Part shown: in pieces, positions 30,137 to 38,540 of the stretch
How positions within the stretch are numbered: the first letter of the stretch is position 1
Layout of the letters: each line of letters opens with the position of its first letter
NCBI GenBank assembly: GCA_016710525.1
Contig: JADJVQ010000008.1
Location: forward strand, 81,641-145,640
Reading direction: 5' to 3'
Source: Burkholderiaceae bacterium
GTDB lineage: Bacteria; Pseudomonadota; Gammaproteobacteria; Burkholderiales; Burkholderiaceae_E
Length of the DNA: 64,000 nucleotides
Program-made: the position numbers and the translations under genes
Notes under the pieces: model-generated
Database searches by the model: none
Seen by the model: the letters and a program-made list of their open reading frames with translations, nothing else
Told to the model about the DNA's origin: nothing

Positions 30137-30860
30137 GCTCACCATCAAAGACATCAGCGCCGGCTACGGCGCGGTGCGCGCGCTGCACGGCGTGTCGGTG
30201 CAACTCGACCAGGGCCAGACCGTCGCGCTGCTGGGCACCAACGGCAATGGCAAGAGCACGCTGATGAAGTGCGTGATGGGCATCGTCAAGCCCGACACCG
30301 GCAGCATCGTGCTCGAGATCGACGGCGTAAGCCACGACCTCACCCGGATGGCCACCGAAGAGATCGTCAACCTCGGGGTCTCGCTGGTGCCCGAGGGGCG
30401 CCGGCTCTTCCCGAAGCTCACGGTCGAGGAAAACCTGCTGCTGGGCGCCTTTCGCGCGGCGGCCCGGCCGCAGATCGCACGCAACCTGGCCTTCGCGTTC
30501 GAGGCCTTCCCGGTGCTGGCGCAACGGCGCCGCCAGCTGGCGGGCTCGATGTCCGGCGGCCAGCAGCAGATGCTGGCCATCGCCCGGGCCCTGATGTCCT
30601 CGCCGCGGCTGCTGCTGGTCGACGAGCCCTCGGTGGGCCTGTCGCCGCTGCTGGTCTATCAGACCATCACGACGATCAAGGAGCTCAAGGACAAGTATTC
30701 GCTCACGGTGCTGATGGCCGAGCAGAACTTCACCCAGGCGATGCGGATCGCCGACTACGGCTACATCATCGTGCACGGCGAGATCGTCTTCCAGGGCGAC
30801 GTCGAGACGCTCAGCGCCAACGAGATGGTCAAGAACTTCTACCTGGGCGTCGCGGCGTGA
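30126..30860 (+). CDS. livF: HAAT ABC transporter ATPase LivF
   Basis: This 244-residue ATPase has Walker A GTNGNGKSTLMKCVMG, the LivF-specific LVPEGRRLFPKLTVEENLLLGAF, the signature SMSGGQQQMLAIARALM and Walker B LLLVDEPSVGLSP. The start is a TTG at 30126, overlapping the livG stop by 11 bp. With the receptor, livH, livM and livG it completes a five-part importer. Confidence 0.92.
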   Translation: MAIKLTIKDISAGYGAVRALHGVSVQLDQGQTVALLGTNGNGKSTLMKCVMGIVKPDTGSIVLEIDGVSHDLTRMATEEIVNLGVSLVPEGRRLFPKLTVEENLLLGAFRAAARPQIARNLAFAFEAFPVLAQRRRQLAGSMSGGQQQMLAIARALMSSPRLLLVDEPSVGLSPLLVYQTITTIKELKDKYSLTVLMAEQNFTQAMRIADYGYIIVHGEIVFQGDVETLSANEMVKNFYLGVAA

Positions 30861-30910
30861 GCGCGCCGGCTGCGCGCGTCGTCCCCGTTCGCCACTGAAG
30901 GAGCCTGCGC

Positions 30911-31771
30911 ATGAAGGCAGCCGATTTCGAATACGTCCGCGTGACGTCGCTGGCGCAGGCCTTCGAGCAGCTGGCGCAGCGCGGCGAATCCGCGCAGATT
31001 CTGGCGGGCGGCCAGAGCCTGATGCCGATGCTCAATCTGCGGCTGGCCACGCCGGGCTGCCTGATCGACATCGGCGGGCTGCCCGGGCTGCGCGACATCC
31101 GGCACGACGGCGCGATGCTGCATGTCGGCGCGCTGGTGACCCATCGCCAGCTGCAGGAGTCGGCGCTGGTGTCCCGGCTGGTGCCGCTGCTGGCGCAGGC
31201 GGTGCCGCATGTCGCGCATCTGGCGATCCGCAATGCCGGCACGCTGGGCGGCAGCCTGGCATTGGCCGACCCGGCGGCCGAGTACCCCGCGGTCGCGCTG
31301 GCGCTGGGCGCCACGCTCGTGGTGCAGGGCGCCCAGGGTGTGCGGCGCATCGCCGCCGGCGATTTTTTCCAGGGCCTGTACCAGACCGCGCGCTTGCCGC
31401 ACGAGATCCTGGTCGGTGTCGAGTTCCCGGTCATCGCGCCCGGCGGGCGGGCCCACTTCAGCGAGCTGGCTCGCCGCCGCGGCGACTTCGCGATGGTCGG
31501 CCTGGCCGCGCAGTTCCAGTTCAGCGACGGGATCATTGCCCAGGCCCGGCTGGCCTATCTGGCGGTGGCCGACCGGCCGGTGCTCGCGGCGGGCGCGATG
31601 GCGGCGCTGCAGGGGCGTGCACCCGACGACGAGGCCGTGCGCGCGGCCCGCGTTGCGCTGGCCGGCGATCTCGATCCGCCCGGCGATCTGCAGTGCGACC
31701 CGGCCACCAAGCGGCACCTGGCCGGCGTGCTGCTGGCCCGTGCGATCGAACAGATGAGGCAATCGGCATGA
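30911..31771 (+). CDS. Molybdenum hydroxylase FAD-binding subunit (CoxM-like)
   Basis: This 286-residue flavoprotein subunit of a three-subunit xanthine-oxidase-family enzyme binds FAD through AGGQSLMPMLNLR (about residues 35-47) and IRNAGTLGGSLALADPAAEYP (about 107-127). It ends in the CO-dehydrogenase flavoprotein C-terminal domain. It accepts electrons from the iron-sulfur subunit. AAGGAG precedes the ATG and its stop overlaps the next gene as ATGA. It is separate from the two-subunit XdhAB at 9-12 kb, which fuses FAD and Fe-S domains. It therefore serves another substrate, presumably the one imported by the adjacent transporter. Confidence 0.9.
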   Translation: MKAADFEYVRVTSLAQAFEQLAQRGESAQILAGGQSLMPMLNLRLATPGCLIDIGGLPGLRDIRHDGAMLHVGALVTHRQLQESALVSRLVPLLAQAVPHVAHLAIRNAGTLGGSLALADPAAEYPAVALALGATLVVQGAQGVRRIAAGDFFQGLYQTARLPHEILVGVEFPVIAPGGRAHFSELARRRGDFAMVGLAAQFQFSDGIIAQARLAYLAVADRPVLAAGAMAALQGRAPDDEAVRAARVALAGDLDPPGDLQCDPATKRHLAGVLLARAIEQMRQSA

Positions 31772-32298
31772 GCGAAGCCCGCATGACGGCCCGGATCCTG
31801 GTCAACGGCCAGGCCATCGAACGCGAGGTGCCCGTGCGCCAGCACCTGGTCGACTTCCTGCGCGAAGACCTCGGCCTGACCGGTTCGCACCTGGGCTGCG
31901 AGCACGGCGTGTGCGGCGCCTGCCAGGTGATGGTCGACGGCCAGGTCCAGCGCGGCTGCCTGACGCTGGCGGTGCAGGCGGACGGCCGGCGGGTCGACAC
32001 CATCGAGGGTCTTTCGGACAGCGGCGAACTGGCGCAACTGCAGCAGGCCTTCCTGGCGCACAACGCCTTCCAGTGCGGCTACTGCTCCAGCGGCATGCTG
32101 CTCACGGCCCTGCACATCGTGCGCCATCATCCTGACGCCGATCGCGATGCGATCCGTGACCTGCTCTCGGGCAACTACTGCCGATGCACCGGATACCAGG
32201 CGATCGTCGACGCCATCGAATCGGTGCTGCGCGGCGCGGCGCAGCCCGCCTGGACGCCGGACCCTGCCGCATCCGCCACGAAGCGAGGTGCCCGATGA
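31768..32298 (+). CDS. Molybdenum hydroxylase 2Fe-2S subunit (CoxS-like)
   Basis: This 176-residue subunit carries two [2Fe-2S] clusters. The N-terminal plant-type ferredoxin site is GCEHGVCGACQV with a later Cys in QRGCLTL. The C-terminal helical domain has QCGYCSSGML and NYCRCTGYQAIV. It relays electrons from the Mo site to FAD. The start ATG at 31768 overlaps the previous stop, and its own stop overlaps the large-subunit start, both as ATGA, so the three subunits are translated as a unit. A 20-residue tail after the second domain is unusually Ala/Pro-rich. Confidence 0.92.
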   Translation: MSEARMTARILVNGQAIEREVPVRQHLVDFLREDLGLTGSHLGCEHGVCGACQVMVDGQVQRGCLTLAVQADGRRVDTIEGLSDSGELAQLQQAFLAHNAFQCGYCSSGMLLTALHIVRHHPDADRDAIRDLLSGNYCRCTGYQAIVDAIESVLRGAAQPAWTPDPAASATKRGAR

Positions 32299-34715
32299 AT
32301 GCGCGTTCCGAACTGCCGGTCGTGGCCGACGACGACACTCGGCTGGCCAACGCGGACGCGGCAGCGGCGGGCCGCTTCATCGGCCAGAGCCTGCCGCGCA
32401 CCGGGGCCCGCAAGCTGCTGCAGGGCCGGGGCAGCTACCTCGACGACATCCGGGTGCCGCGCCTTGCGCACGTCGTGTTCGTGCGCAGCCCGCACGCCCA
32501 TGCGCGCATCCTCGCGCTGCGGCTCGACGCGGCACGCGCCTGTGCCGGTGTGATCGCGGTGGTCGATGGCCGCGCGCTGGCCGCGTACTGCACGCCCTGG
32601 GTGGGCGTGCTGGGCCATCTGAAGGGCATCAAGTCGGCCGAGCAGCACGCCATCGCCATCGATCGGGCCTGCTCGCAGGGCGAGGCCGTGGCCGCGATCG
32701 TGGCCGAGACCCGGCGCCAGGCCGAAGATGCCGCCGATCAGGTCAGTGTCGACTGGGACGTGCTGCCCGCGGTGACCGACATGCGCGCGGCCCTCGAAGG
32801 CTCGGTGGTCATCCACCCGCAGCTGGGCGACAACGTCTGCTTTCACCGCGAGCTGGTCACCGAAGGGTTCGACGAGGCCTTTGCCGGCGCCGACCTGGTG
32901 GTCGAGAAGACCTACGACTTCGCCCGCCACACCGGCGTGACCAACGAGCCGCGCGGCATCCTGGCCGACTACAACCCGGCCGAACACACGCTGACGGTGT
33001 ACCAGGGCACCCAGGCCCCGCACATGATGCAGGACATCTTCTCGCGTCACCTGGGCATTCCTGAGTCGAACGTGCGGGTGATCTGCAAGGACGTCGGCGG
33101 ATCGTTCGGGATCAAGGTGCATGTGTATCCGGACGAGATGGCCACCGCCGCGCTGTCGGTGATGCTGCGCCGGCCGGTGAAGTTCGTTGCCGACCGCATG
33201 GAGTCCTTCCTCACCGACATCCATGCGCGCGAGCACACCGCCACGGTGCGGCTGGCCTGCACGAAGGCCGGCGACATCATCGGCTTCGACCTCGATGACC
33301 TCACCGGCATCGGGCCGTACTCGGTGTATCCGCGCACCAGCGGCATCGAGGGCAATCAGGTGGTCAACCTGACCGGCGGCCCGTATCGGCACTCGCATTA
33401 CCGCGCCAAGCTCGATGTCGTTTTCACCAACAAGAATGTCACCTGCCAGTACCGTGCGGTCGGCCATCCCATTGCGATGGCGCTGACCGAGGGCATCGTC
33501 GACGAGGCCGCTCGCGCGCTGGGCATGGATCCGGCGCAGTTCCGCCGGCGCAACCTGATCGCCGACGACGCTTATCCCTACACGTTCCCCTCGGGCGTGA
33601 AGTTCGAGAAGCTCTCGCACCATCAGTGCCTGGACAAGCTGCTGGCGGCCATGGACTACGAGGGCCTGCGCGCCGAGCAGCAGCGGCTGCGTGCGCAGGG
33701 CGTGTATCGCGGCATCGGCCTGGCCGCGATGATCGAGGTCACCAATCCGTCGCCGGCTTTCTACGGTGTCGGGGGGGCGCGGATCTCGGCCCAGGACGGC
33801 GCGACGCTGCGGCTCGATCCTGCCGGCATGGTGACCGTGCTGGTCAGTGTGACCGAGCAGGGGCAGGGCACAGAGGCGGTGTTTGCGCAGGTCGCCGCGA
33901 CGGCGGTGGGCGTGAGCATGGACCGTGTGCGCGTGGTGACCGGCGACACGGCGGTCACCCCCTATGGTGGAGGCACCTGGGCGTCCCGGGGGGCCGGCAT
34001 CGGCGGCGAGGCCGTGCTGCAGGCGGGCAAGGCGCTGAAATCCAATATCCTGGAAGTCGCCGCGGCCATCCTGAGCCTGGATGCCGACCTGCTCGACGTG
34101 CGCGACAACCGGGTGGTCGACGCGCTGACGGGGCGCGAGCGCATGGGACTGGCCGAGCTGGGCCGGGTCGCCTACTTCCGGCCGGACACGCTGCCGATGG
34201 GCTTTCAGTCCGAGCTCACCGTGACCCGGCACTACACGCCACGCGAATACGGTTTCACCTTCACCAACGGCATCCAGGCCTCGCTGGTCGAGGTCGATGT
34301 GCAGACCGGTTTCGTCAGGCTGCTCAAGCACTGGTGCGTCGAGGACTGCGGCACCGTGCTCAATCCGATGCTGGTCGACGAGCAGATCCGCGGCGGCATC
34401 GTGCAGGGCATCGGCGCGGCCCTGTACGAAGAATGCCTGTACGACGAGGCCGGTCAATTGCGCAACGGCTCGATGGCCGAGTACCTGGTGCCGATGGCCG
34501 CCGAGATGCCCGACATCGTGGTCGGCCATGTCGAGACCCCCACGCGCAGTTCCGAACTCGGCGCGAAGGGGGCCGGTGAAGCGGGCACAGCCGGCGCGCC
34601 GGCGGCCGTGATGAACGCGATCAACGATGCGCTGGCGCCGCTGGGGGTGAACCTGAGCGCACAGCCCTTCACCCCGCAGCGCATCCTGCGCGCGCTAGGT
34701 GCGCTGGACACCTGA
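32295..34715 (+). CDS. Molybdenum hydroxylase large subunit (CoxL/XdhB-like)
   Basis: This 806-residue molybdopterin-cytosine-dinucleotide subunit has an N-terminal domain (GQSLPRTGARKLLQGRGSYLDD) and CKDVGGSFGIKVHVYPDE. Later come CQYRAVGHPIAMALTEG, TEQGQGTEAVFAQV and the catalytic Glu in GAKGAGEAGTAGAP (near residue 760). It lacks the VAYRCSFR active-site loop of true CO dehydrogenase, so it should hydroxylate an organic, perhaps heteroaromatic, substrate. Its nearest characterised relatives would be nicotine, quinoline or similar dehydrogenases, but which one cannot be told without a tree. No maturation (XdhC-like) gene is seen nearby. Confidence 0.9.
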   Translation: MNARSELPVVADDDTRLANADAAAAGRFIGQSLPRTGARKLLQGRGSYLDDIRVPRLAHVVFVRSPHAHARILALRLDAARACAGVIAVVDGRALAAYCTPWVGVLGHLKGIKSAEQHAIAIDRACSQGEAVAAIVAETRRQAEDAADQVSVDWDVLPAVTDMRAALEGSVVIHPQLGDNVCFHRELVTEGFDEAFAGADLVVEKTYDFARHTGVTNEPRGILADYNPAEHTLTVYQGTQAPHMMQDIFSRHLGIPESNVRVICKDVGGSFGIKVHVYPDEMATAALSVMLRRPVKFVADRMESFLTDIHAREHTATVRLACTKAGDIIGFDLDDLTGIGPYSVYPRTSGIEGNQVVNLTGGPYRHSHYRAKLDVVFTNKNVTCQYRAVGHPIAMALTEGIVDEAARALGMDPAQFRRRNLIADDAYPYTFPSGVKFEKLSHHQCLDKLLAAMDYEGLRAEQQRLRAQGVYRGIGLAAMIEVTNPSPAFYGVGGARISAQDGATLRLDPAGMVTVLVSVTEQGQGTEAVFAQVAATAVGVSMDRVRVVTGDTAVTPYGGGTWASRGAGIGGEAVLQAGKALKSNILEVAAAILSLDADLLDVRDNRVVDALTGRERMGLAELGRVAYFRPDTLPMGFQSELTVTRHYTPREYGFTFTNGIQASLVEVDVQTGFVRLLKHWCVEDCGTVLNPMLVDEQIRGGIVQGIGAALYEECLYDEAGQLRNGSMAEYLVPMAAEMPDIVVGHVETPTRSSELGAKGAGEAGTAGAPAAVMNAINDALAPLGVNLSAQPFTPQRILRALGALDT

Positions 34716-34724
34716 GGCGGGTCG

Positions 34725-35447
34725 GTGGCCCTCGCGAATCGCTCCTCCCCGCCCGCCGCCGTGACCAGAGCGGGTGCGGCTCGCGCCTCGAAGGCCACCG
34801 GTGCGCGGCTCGATCCGCAGGCGCGCCGGCGCCAGATCCTGGACGCGGCGATCGGCTATTTCGCCGAGGCCGGGTTCGGCGTGCAGACCCGCGAGCTGAC
34901 CCGGCGTATCGGGGTTTCGCAACCGCTGCTCTACCGGTACTTCCCCTCCAAGCAGGATCTGATCGAAGCGGTTTTCGACGAGGTCTTCCTGAGCCGCCTG
35001 AATGACGAATGGGTGATCCAGCTGCGCGACCGCGGCGTGCCGCTGCGCGAGCGGCTGATGCACTTCTACGGGCAGTATGCGCAGGCGACCTATCGTCCGG
35101 AGTGGATCCGCATCTACATGTACGCCGGCCTGGCCGGCGACAAGCTGAATCGCGACTACCTGGCACTGGTGCGCCGCAAGCTGCTCAATGTGATGTGCGA
35201 GGAGTTTCGCGCGGTGTTCCTGAGCGACAGCCAGCGCGCCCAGGCCGCGGCGATCTCGGCCCGCGAGATCGAACTGGTCTGGAACCTCCATGGCAGCATG
35301 TTCTATTGGGCGGTGCGCAAGAACATCTTCGGCGTGCGCGCCGGCCTGCCGTTCGAGACCCGCACGGCCGATGCGATCGACCTGTTCATCGCCGGCGCGC
35401 GCCAGCGCTACGCGACGGTCGTCGCCGGATTGCCCGAGGCGGGCTAA
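34725..35447 (+). CDS. TetR-family transcriptional regulator
   Basis: This 240-residue regulator has an N-terminal helix-turn-helix (about residues 32-78: RRQILDAAIGYFAEAGFGVQ and RRIGVSQPLLYRYFPSKQDL) and a ligand-binding helical domain. It starts with GTG ten bases after the Mo-hydroxylase stop, so it is the last gene of that operon. This suggests autoregulation by a pathway compound. The paired inverted repeats at 23138 and 40475 are candidate operators. Its stop overlaps the end of the convergent fragment at 35444. Confidence 0.9.
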   Translation: MALANRSSPPAAVTRAGAARASKATGARLDPQARRRQILDAAIGYFAEAGFGVQTRELTRRIGVSQPLLYRYFPSKQDLIEAVFDEVFLSRLNDEWVIQLRDRGVPLRERLMHFYGQYAQATYRPEWIRIYMYAGLAGDKLNRDYLALVRRKLLNVMCEEFRAVFLSDSQRAQAAAISAREIELVWNLHGSMFYWAVRKNIFGVRAGLPFETRTADAIDLFIAGARQRYATVVAGLPEAG

Positions 35448-35590
35448 CGCGCGGGCTCGTCCATCGGACGGGCGGAGCCCAGCCCCATGAACGTGCCGCG
35501 ATAAAAGACCAGCGGCTCGCGATCGGTGATCTCGTGGGGCACTATCCGGCTGACGATGAAGCGATGGGCGCGCGCATCGGCGCCCGTCAT
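35444..35590 (-). pseudogene. C-terminal fragment of a flavin reductase
   Basis: A 48-codon frame starts with an ATG that overlaps the preceding gene's stop as ATGA and ends inside the TetR stop codon. It reads AHRFIVSRIVPHEITDREPLVFYRGTF (split here: AHRFIVSRIVPHEI, then TDREPLVFYRGTF). This matches the last strands of the flavin-reductase-like (FMN-binding split-barrel) domain, where PLLFYRG-type ends are typical. The N-terminal 110-120 residues are missing. It is either a deletion remnant or a retained peptide. A reductase here would have supplied reduced flavin to the monooxygenase at 24271 or the LLM enzyme at 37422. Confidence 0.5.
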
Positions 35591-36503
35591 GTCGTGCCGG
35601 CCGCCAGGCGTTCGAGCACCGCGTACACCGCCGCGGTGTCGTGCAGCGCATGCCCCTGGGCCAGCGCCGCCTGATAGATGGGCACACAGGCGGCGAACAG
35701 CGGCGCCGGCAAGGCGAGCTCGGCCAGCGCCTCGCCGATGATCGCCATGTCCTTGGCCCAGACTTCGACCTTCATCGTGGCGTCCTGCCAGCGCCCGCGG
35801 CCATCATGGGACCGCGCACCTGAAGCATGCGCGAGGTGCCCGCGCCGTCGCCGACCACCTCGACCACGCGGGCCGGATCCAGGCCCAGGCGCTGCGCGAA
35901 CAGCAGCGCCTCGGCCGAGGACACGTTGTGGATGGCGACCAGCAGATTGGCCACCAGCTTCATGCGCATGCCATTGCCAAAGGGCCCGACCTCGTAGCGC
36001 GCCCTGGCGAAGCCGTCGAAGACCGCCGCCAGCTCGGCGATATCGGCCGGTTCGCCGCTCGCGTACACCGCGAGGTCGCGGGTGCGCGCCTGGCCGGCGG
36101 TCCCGGACAGTGGCGCATCGACCATGGCGATGCCGGCGCATGCCAGCCGTTCCCGGGCCCGCTGCTTGTCGGCGATCGGCAGCGTGCTGGTTTCGGCCAG
36201 CACGCGGCGCGGCGCGGCGCTTGCGCCAGATTCGGGGCGCGCCTCCGGTCGGGCGGCCAGCGCGTCGCACACCGCCATCAGGGCCTGCGACGAGGGCAGT
36301 GAACTGATCAGCAGGCGCGTGCCGGGGGGCAGTGTGGCGGCCGACTCGGCGACGTCGCGGATCGAGTCGCGCATCCGCTCGCGGGCTTGCGCATCGATGT
36401 CGACGCCGCTGACCGCGAAGCCTGCCCGCTGCAGGTTGGCCGCGATGGCCGAACCCATGAGACCCAAGCCGATCACACCGACGCCGACGCCGCTAGCCTG
36501 CAT
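35587..36503 (-). pseudogene. 3-hydroxyisobutyrate dehydrogenase-like NAD(P)-dependent oxidoreductase (frameshifted)
   Basis: This beta-hydroxyacid dehydrogenase has the Rossmann start VGVIGLGLMGSAIAANLQRAG, the substrate motif VDAPLSGTAGQARTRDL and the catalytic-Lys region GNGMRMKLVANLLVAIHN. The C-terminal helical part (WQDATMKVEVWAKDMAIIGE) is in another frame. One missing base near 35792 would join GPMMAAG-R-WQDATMKVEVW, so an intact gene of about 305 residues is likely in the organism. It reduces or oxidises a small beta-hydroxy acid, possibly a late intermediate of the island's pathway. It is divergent from the hydrolase gene, with overlapping palindromes in the gap. Confidence 0.85.
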
Positions 36504-36525
36504 CGATCCTCCTGCCGCGCTATTT

Positions 36526-36545
36526 ATCTATAGATCAACAGATCT
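36526..36545. promoter_or_regulatory. Overlapping palindromes in a divergent promoter
   Basis: ATCTATAGAT (36526-36535) is a perfect 10-bp palindrome and overlaps AGATC-AACA-GATCT (36532-36545), a perfect inverted repeat with a 4-bp spacer. They lie in the AT-rich gap between the divergent oxidoreductase and hydrolase genes and may be an operator for both. The motif differs from the GCTGATCG repeats elsewhere in the island. Confidence 0.45.
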
Positions 36546-36600
36546 TACAATGGCCCGCCCGACCGGCCAATGGCTGGCCGCGGCACAGGAGACGGCACAG

Positions 36601-37425
36601 ATGATCGAGACGACGATTTCGCGGCCCGATGGCGCCCGCATCCGGATGCGCGACCACGGCGGGAGCACCCGGCGCAGCCCTGCGCCCGCGCTGGTGCTGT
36701 CCAACTCGCTGGCAACCGACTCGGCCCTGTGGGACGAAGTGGTCGGGCGGCTGTGCGCCGACTATCGGGTGCTGACCTACGACACCCGTGGCCACGGCGC
36801 AAGCCTGGCGCCCACCGCGTCGGCGCGGCTGGCCGATCTGGCCGACGACCTGTTCGCGGTGATGGACAGCGCCGGCCTGGAACAGGCCTTCATCGCCGGC
36901 ATCTCGCTGGGCGGCATGACCGGGCTGCAGTGCGCGCTGCAGGCGCCGCAGCGCGTCCTGGGCCTGGTCGCCTGCCATTGCCGCGCGAGCATCGACGCCG
37001 CCGGCATCGCCGGCTGGGAGCAGCGCCTGCAGGTGCTGCGCGACGCCGGGCCGCAGGCCCTGGCGGCGATCACGCTGGAGCGCTGGTTCACCGCCGAATA
37101 CCGCGCGGCCGAACCGGCCGCGATGGCGCGCGTGCAGGCCATGATCGGCCGCACCGCGCCTGCCGGCTACGAGGCCTGTGTGCGGGCGATCCAGGGCATC
37201 GATCTGCTGGCCAGGCTGCCTGGCATCCGCGTGCCGGTGCTGCTGGTCGCGGGCGCGCAGGACGCGGCGGCGGCCCCGGCTGTCATGCGGGACATGGCGC
37301 AGGCGATCGAAGGCGCGCAGCTCGAAGTGCTCGATCCCTGCGGCCATTTGTCGGCTGTGCAGCGGCCCGCCGAACTCGCGGCGCTGATCGATCGATTCAT
37401 CCTTTCCCGGAGCCAGCCGCGATGA
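36601..37425 (+). CDS. Alpha/beta hydrolase, PcaD-like
   Basis: This 274-residue hydrolase resembles 3-oxoadipate enol-lactonases. The opening SNSLATDSALWDEVVGRL, VLTYDTRGHGAS and the nucleophile elbow AGISLGGMTGL (Ser near residue 101) are typical. The acid and base candidates are D in LLVAGAQDAAA and H in LDPCGHLSAV. I chose the ATG at 36601; another in-frame ATG at 36550 lies too close to the operator repeats. It overlaps the LLM gene as ATGA. In this setting it probably opens a lactone or cleaves an enol ester or amide made by the oxygenases. Confidence 0.87.
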   Translation: MIETTISRPDGARIRMRDHGGSTRRSPAPALVLSNSLATDSALWDEVVGRLCADYRVLTYDTRGHGASLAPTASARLADLADDLFAVMDSAGLEQAFIAGISLGGMTGLQCALQAPQRVLGLVACHCRASIDAAGIAGWEQRLQVLRDAGPQALAAITLERWFTAEYRAAEPAAMARVQAMIGRTAPAGYEACVRAIQGIDLLARLPGIRVPVLLVAGAQDAAAAPAVMRDMAQAIEGAQLEVLDPCGHLSAVQRPAELAALIDRFILSRSQPR

Positions 37426-38519
37426 AACTCGGCACCTTCATGATGCCCCTGCATCCGCCCACCCGCCATGCCTGGGAGACCCTGCGCGAGGACCGCGAGG
37501 CGATCATCCTGGCCGATCGCCTGGGCTATGCCGAGGCCTTCGTCGGCGAACACAGCACCGACCTGGCCGAAAACGTCACCTCCTGCCTGATGTTCCTGTG
37601 CAGTCTCGCGTTCGAGACCCGGCAGATCAAGCTGGGCTCGGGGACGCTGAACATGCCCAACACCCATCCGGCGGCGGTCGCGGCCAACGTGGCGATGATC
37701 GATCATCTGCTGCAGGGCCGCTTCATCATGGGCATCAGCCCCGGCGGCCTGATGTCCGACGCCGAGGTCTTCGGCAGCTTCGGCAAGGACCGGCTCGAAA
37801 TGTTCGTCGAGGCGATCGACATGGTGCTGGCGATCTGGGCGGGCGATGCGCCCTACGATCTGCGCGGCAAGCACTTCGAAGTGAGCACGGCGCGCACGAT
37901 GATCCGCGAGATCGGCCAGGGCATCATCCTGAAGCCGTTCCAGGCGCCGCATCCGCCGATTGTGGTCACGGCGGTGGCGCCGTTCTCCAAGGGGGTGGCC
38001 GCGGCGGCCGCGCGGGGCTGGGAGCCGATCTCGGGCAACTTCCTGCTGCCCGAGTGGGTCCGCACACACTGGCCCAGTTACGTCGAGGGCTGCGCCCAGG
38101 CGGGACGGCCCGCCGATCCGGCCAACTGGCGCGTGGCCAAGAGCATCTTCGTGACGGAAACCGACGACGCGCTGGCCCGGCGCTACGCGCACACGGCCGA
38201 GGGGCCCTACCACTTCTATTTCAAGCAGCTGATCCGAAAACTGGTGGGCGGGGGCCGCTCGAACCTGTTCAAGCTCGATCAGTCCGAGCCCGACGAATCG
38301 ATCACCGCCGACACCATCGCGCCGCGCCTGGTGCTCGCGGGCTGCGTGGACAGCGTCGTCGACCAGATCCTGGCCTTTCGCGAGACCACCGGCGACTTCG
38401 GCACGCTGCTCTATGCCTGCCACGACTGGGTCGACCCGGCGCTGGCGCGGCGCTCGATGGAACTGATGGCCGAGCGGGTGATGCCGCGCGTCAACGCGGC
38501 GATCGCGGCCGGGCGCTGA
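37422..38519 (+). CDS. LLM-class flavin-dependent oxidoreductase
   Basis: This luciferase-like TIM-barrel protein has 365 residues. Features include MKLGTFMMPLHPP at the first strand, FVGEHSTDLAENV, ETRQIKLGSGTLNMPNTHPA and DHLLQGRFIMGISPGGLMSD. It resembles the group A alkanal/limonene monooxygenase-like members that use reduced FMN from a partner reductase; F420 use is less likely in this lineage. It is coupled by ATGA to the PcaD-like hydrolase, which suggests that oxygenation (for example Baeyer-Villiger type) and hydrolysis act in sequence. That order is inference. Confidence 0.88.
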   Translation: MKLGTFMMPLHPPTRHAWETLREDREAIILADRLGYAEAFVGEHSTDLAENVTSCLMFLCSLAFETRQIKLGSGTLNMPNTHPAAVAANVAMIDHLLQGRFIMGISPGGLMSDAEVFGSFGKDRLEMFVEAIDMVLAIWAGDAPYDLRGKHFEVSTARTMIREIGQGIILKPFQAPHPPIVVTAVAPFSKGVAAAAARGWEPISGNFLLPEWVRTHWPSYVEGCAQAGRPADPANWRVAKSIFVTETDDALARRYAHTAEGPYHFYFKQLIRKLVGGGRSNLFKLDQSEPDESITADTIAPRLVLAGCVDSVVDQILAFRETTGDFGTLLYACHDWVDPALARRSMELMAERVMPRVNAAIAAGR

Positions 38520-38540
38520 CGCGCGACCGGAGGCCCGGGC

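Noticed and set aside
35444..35590. Dismissing the 48-codon frame as chance
   Set aside because: The ATGA overlap and the typical PLVFYRG end argue for a real remnant, so it was kept at moderate confidence.
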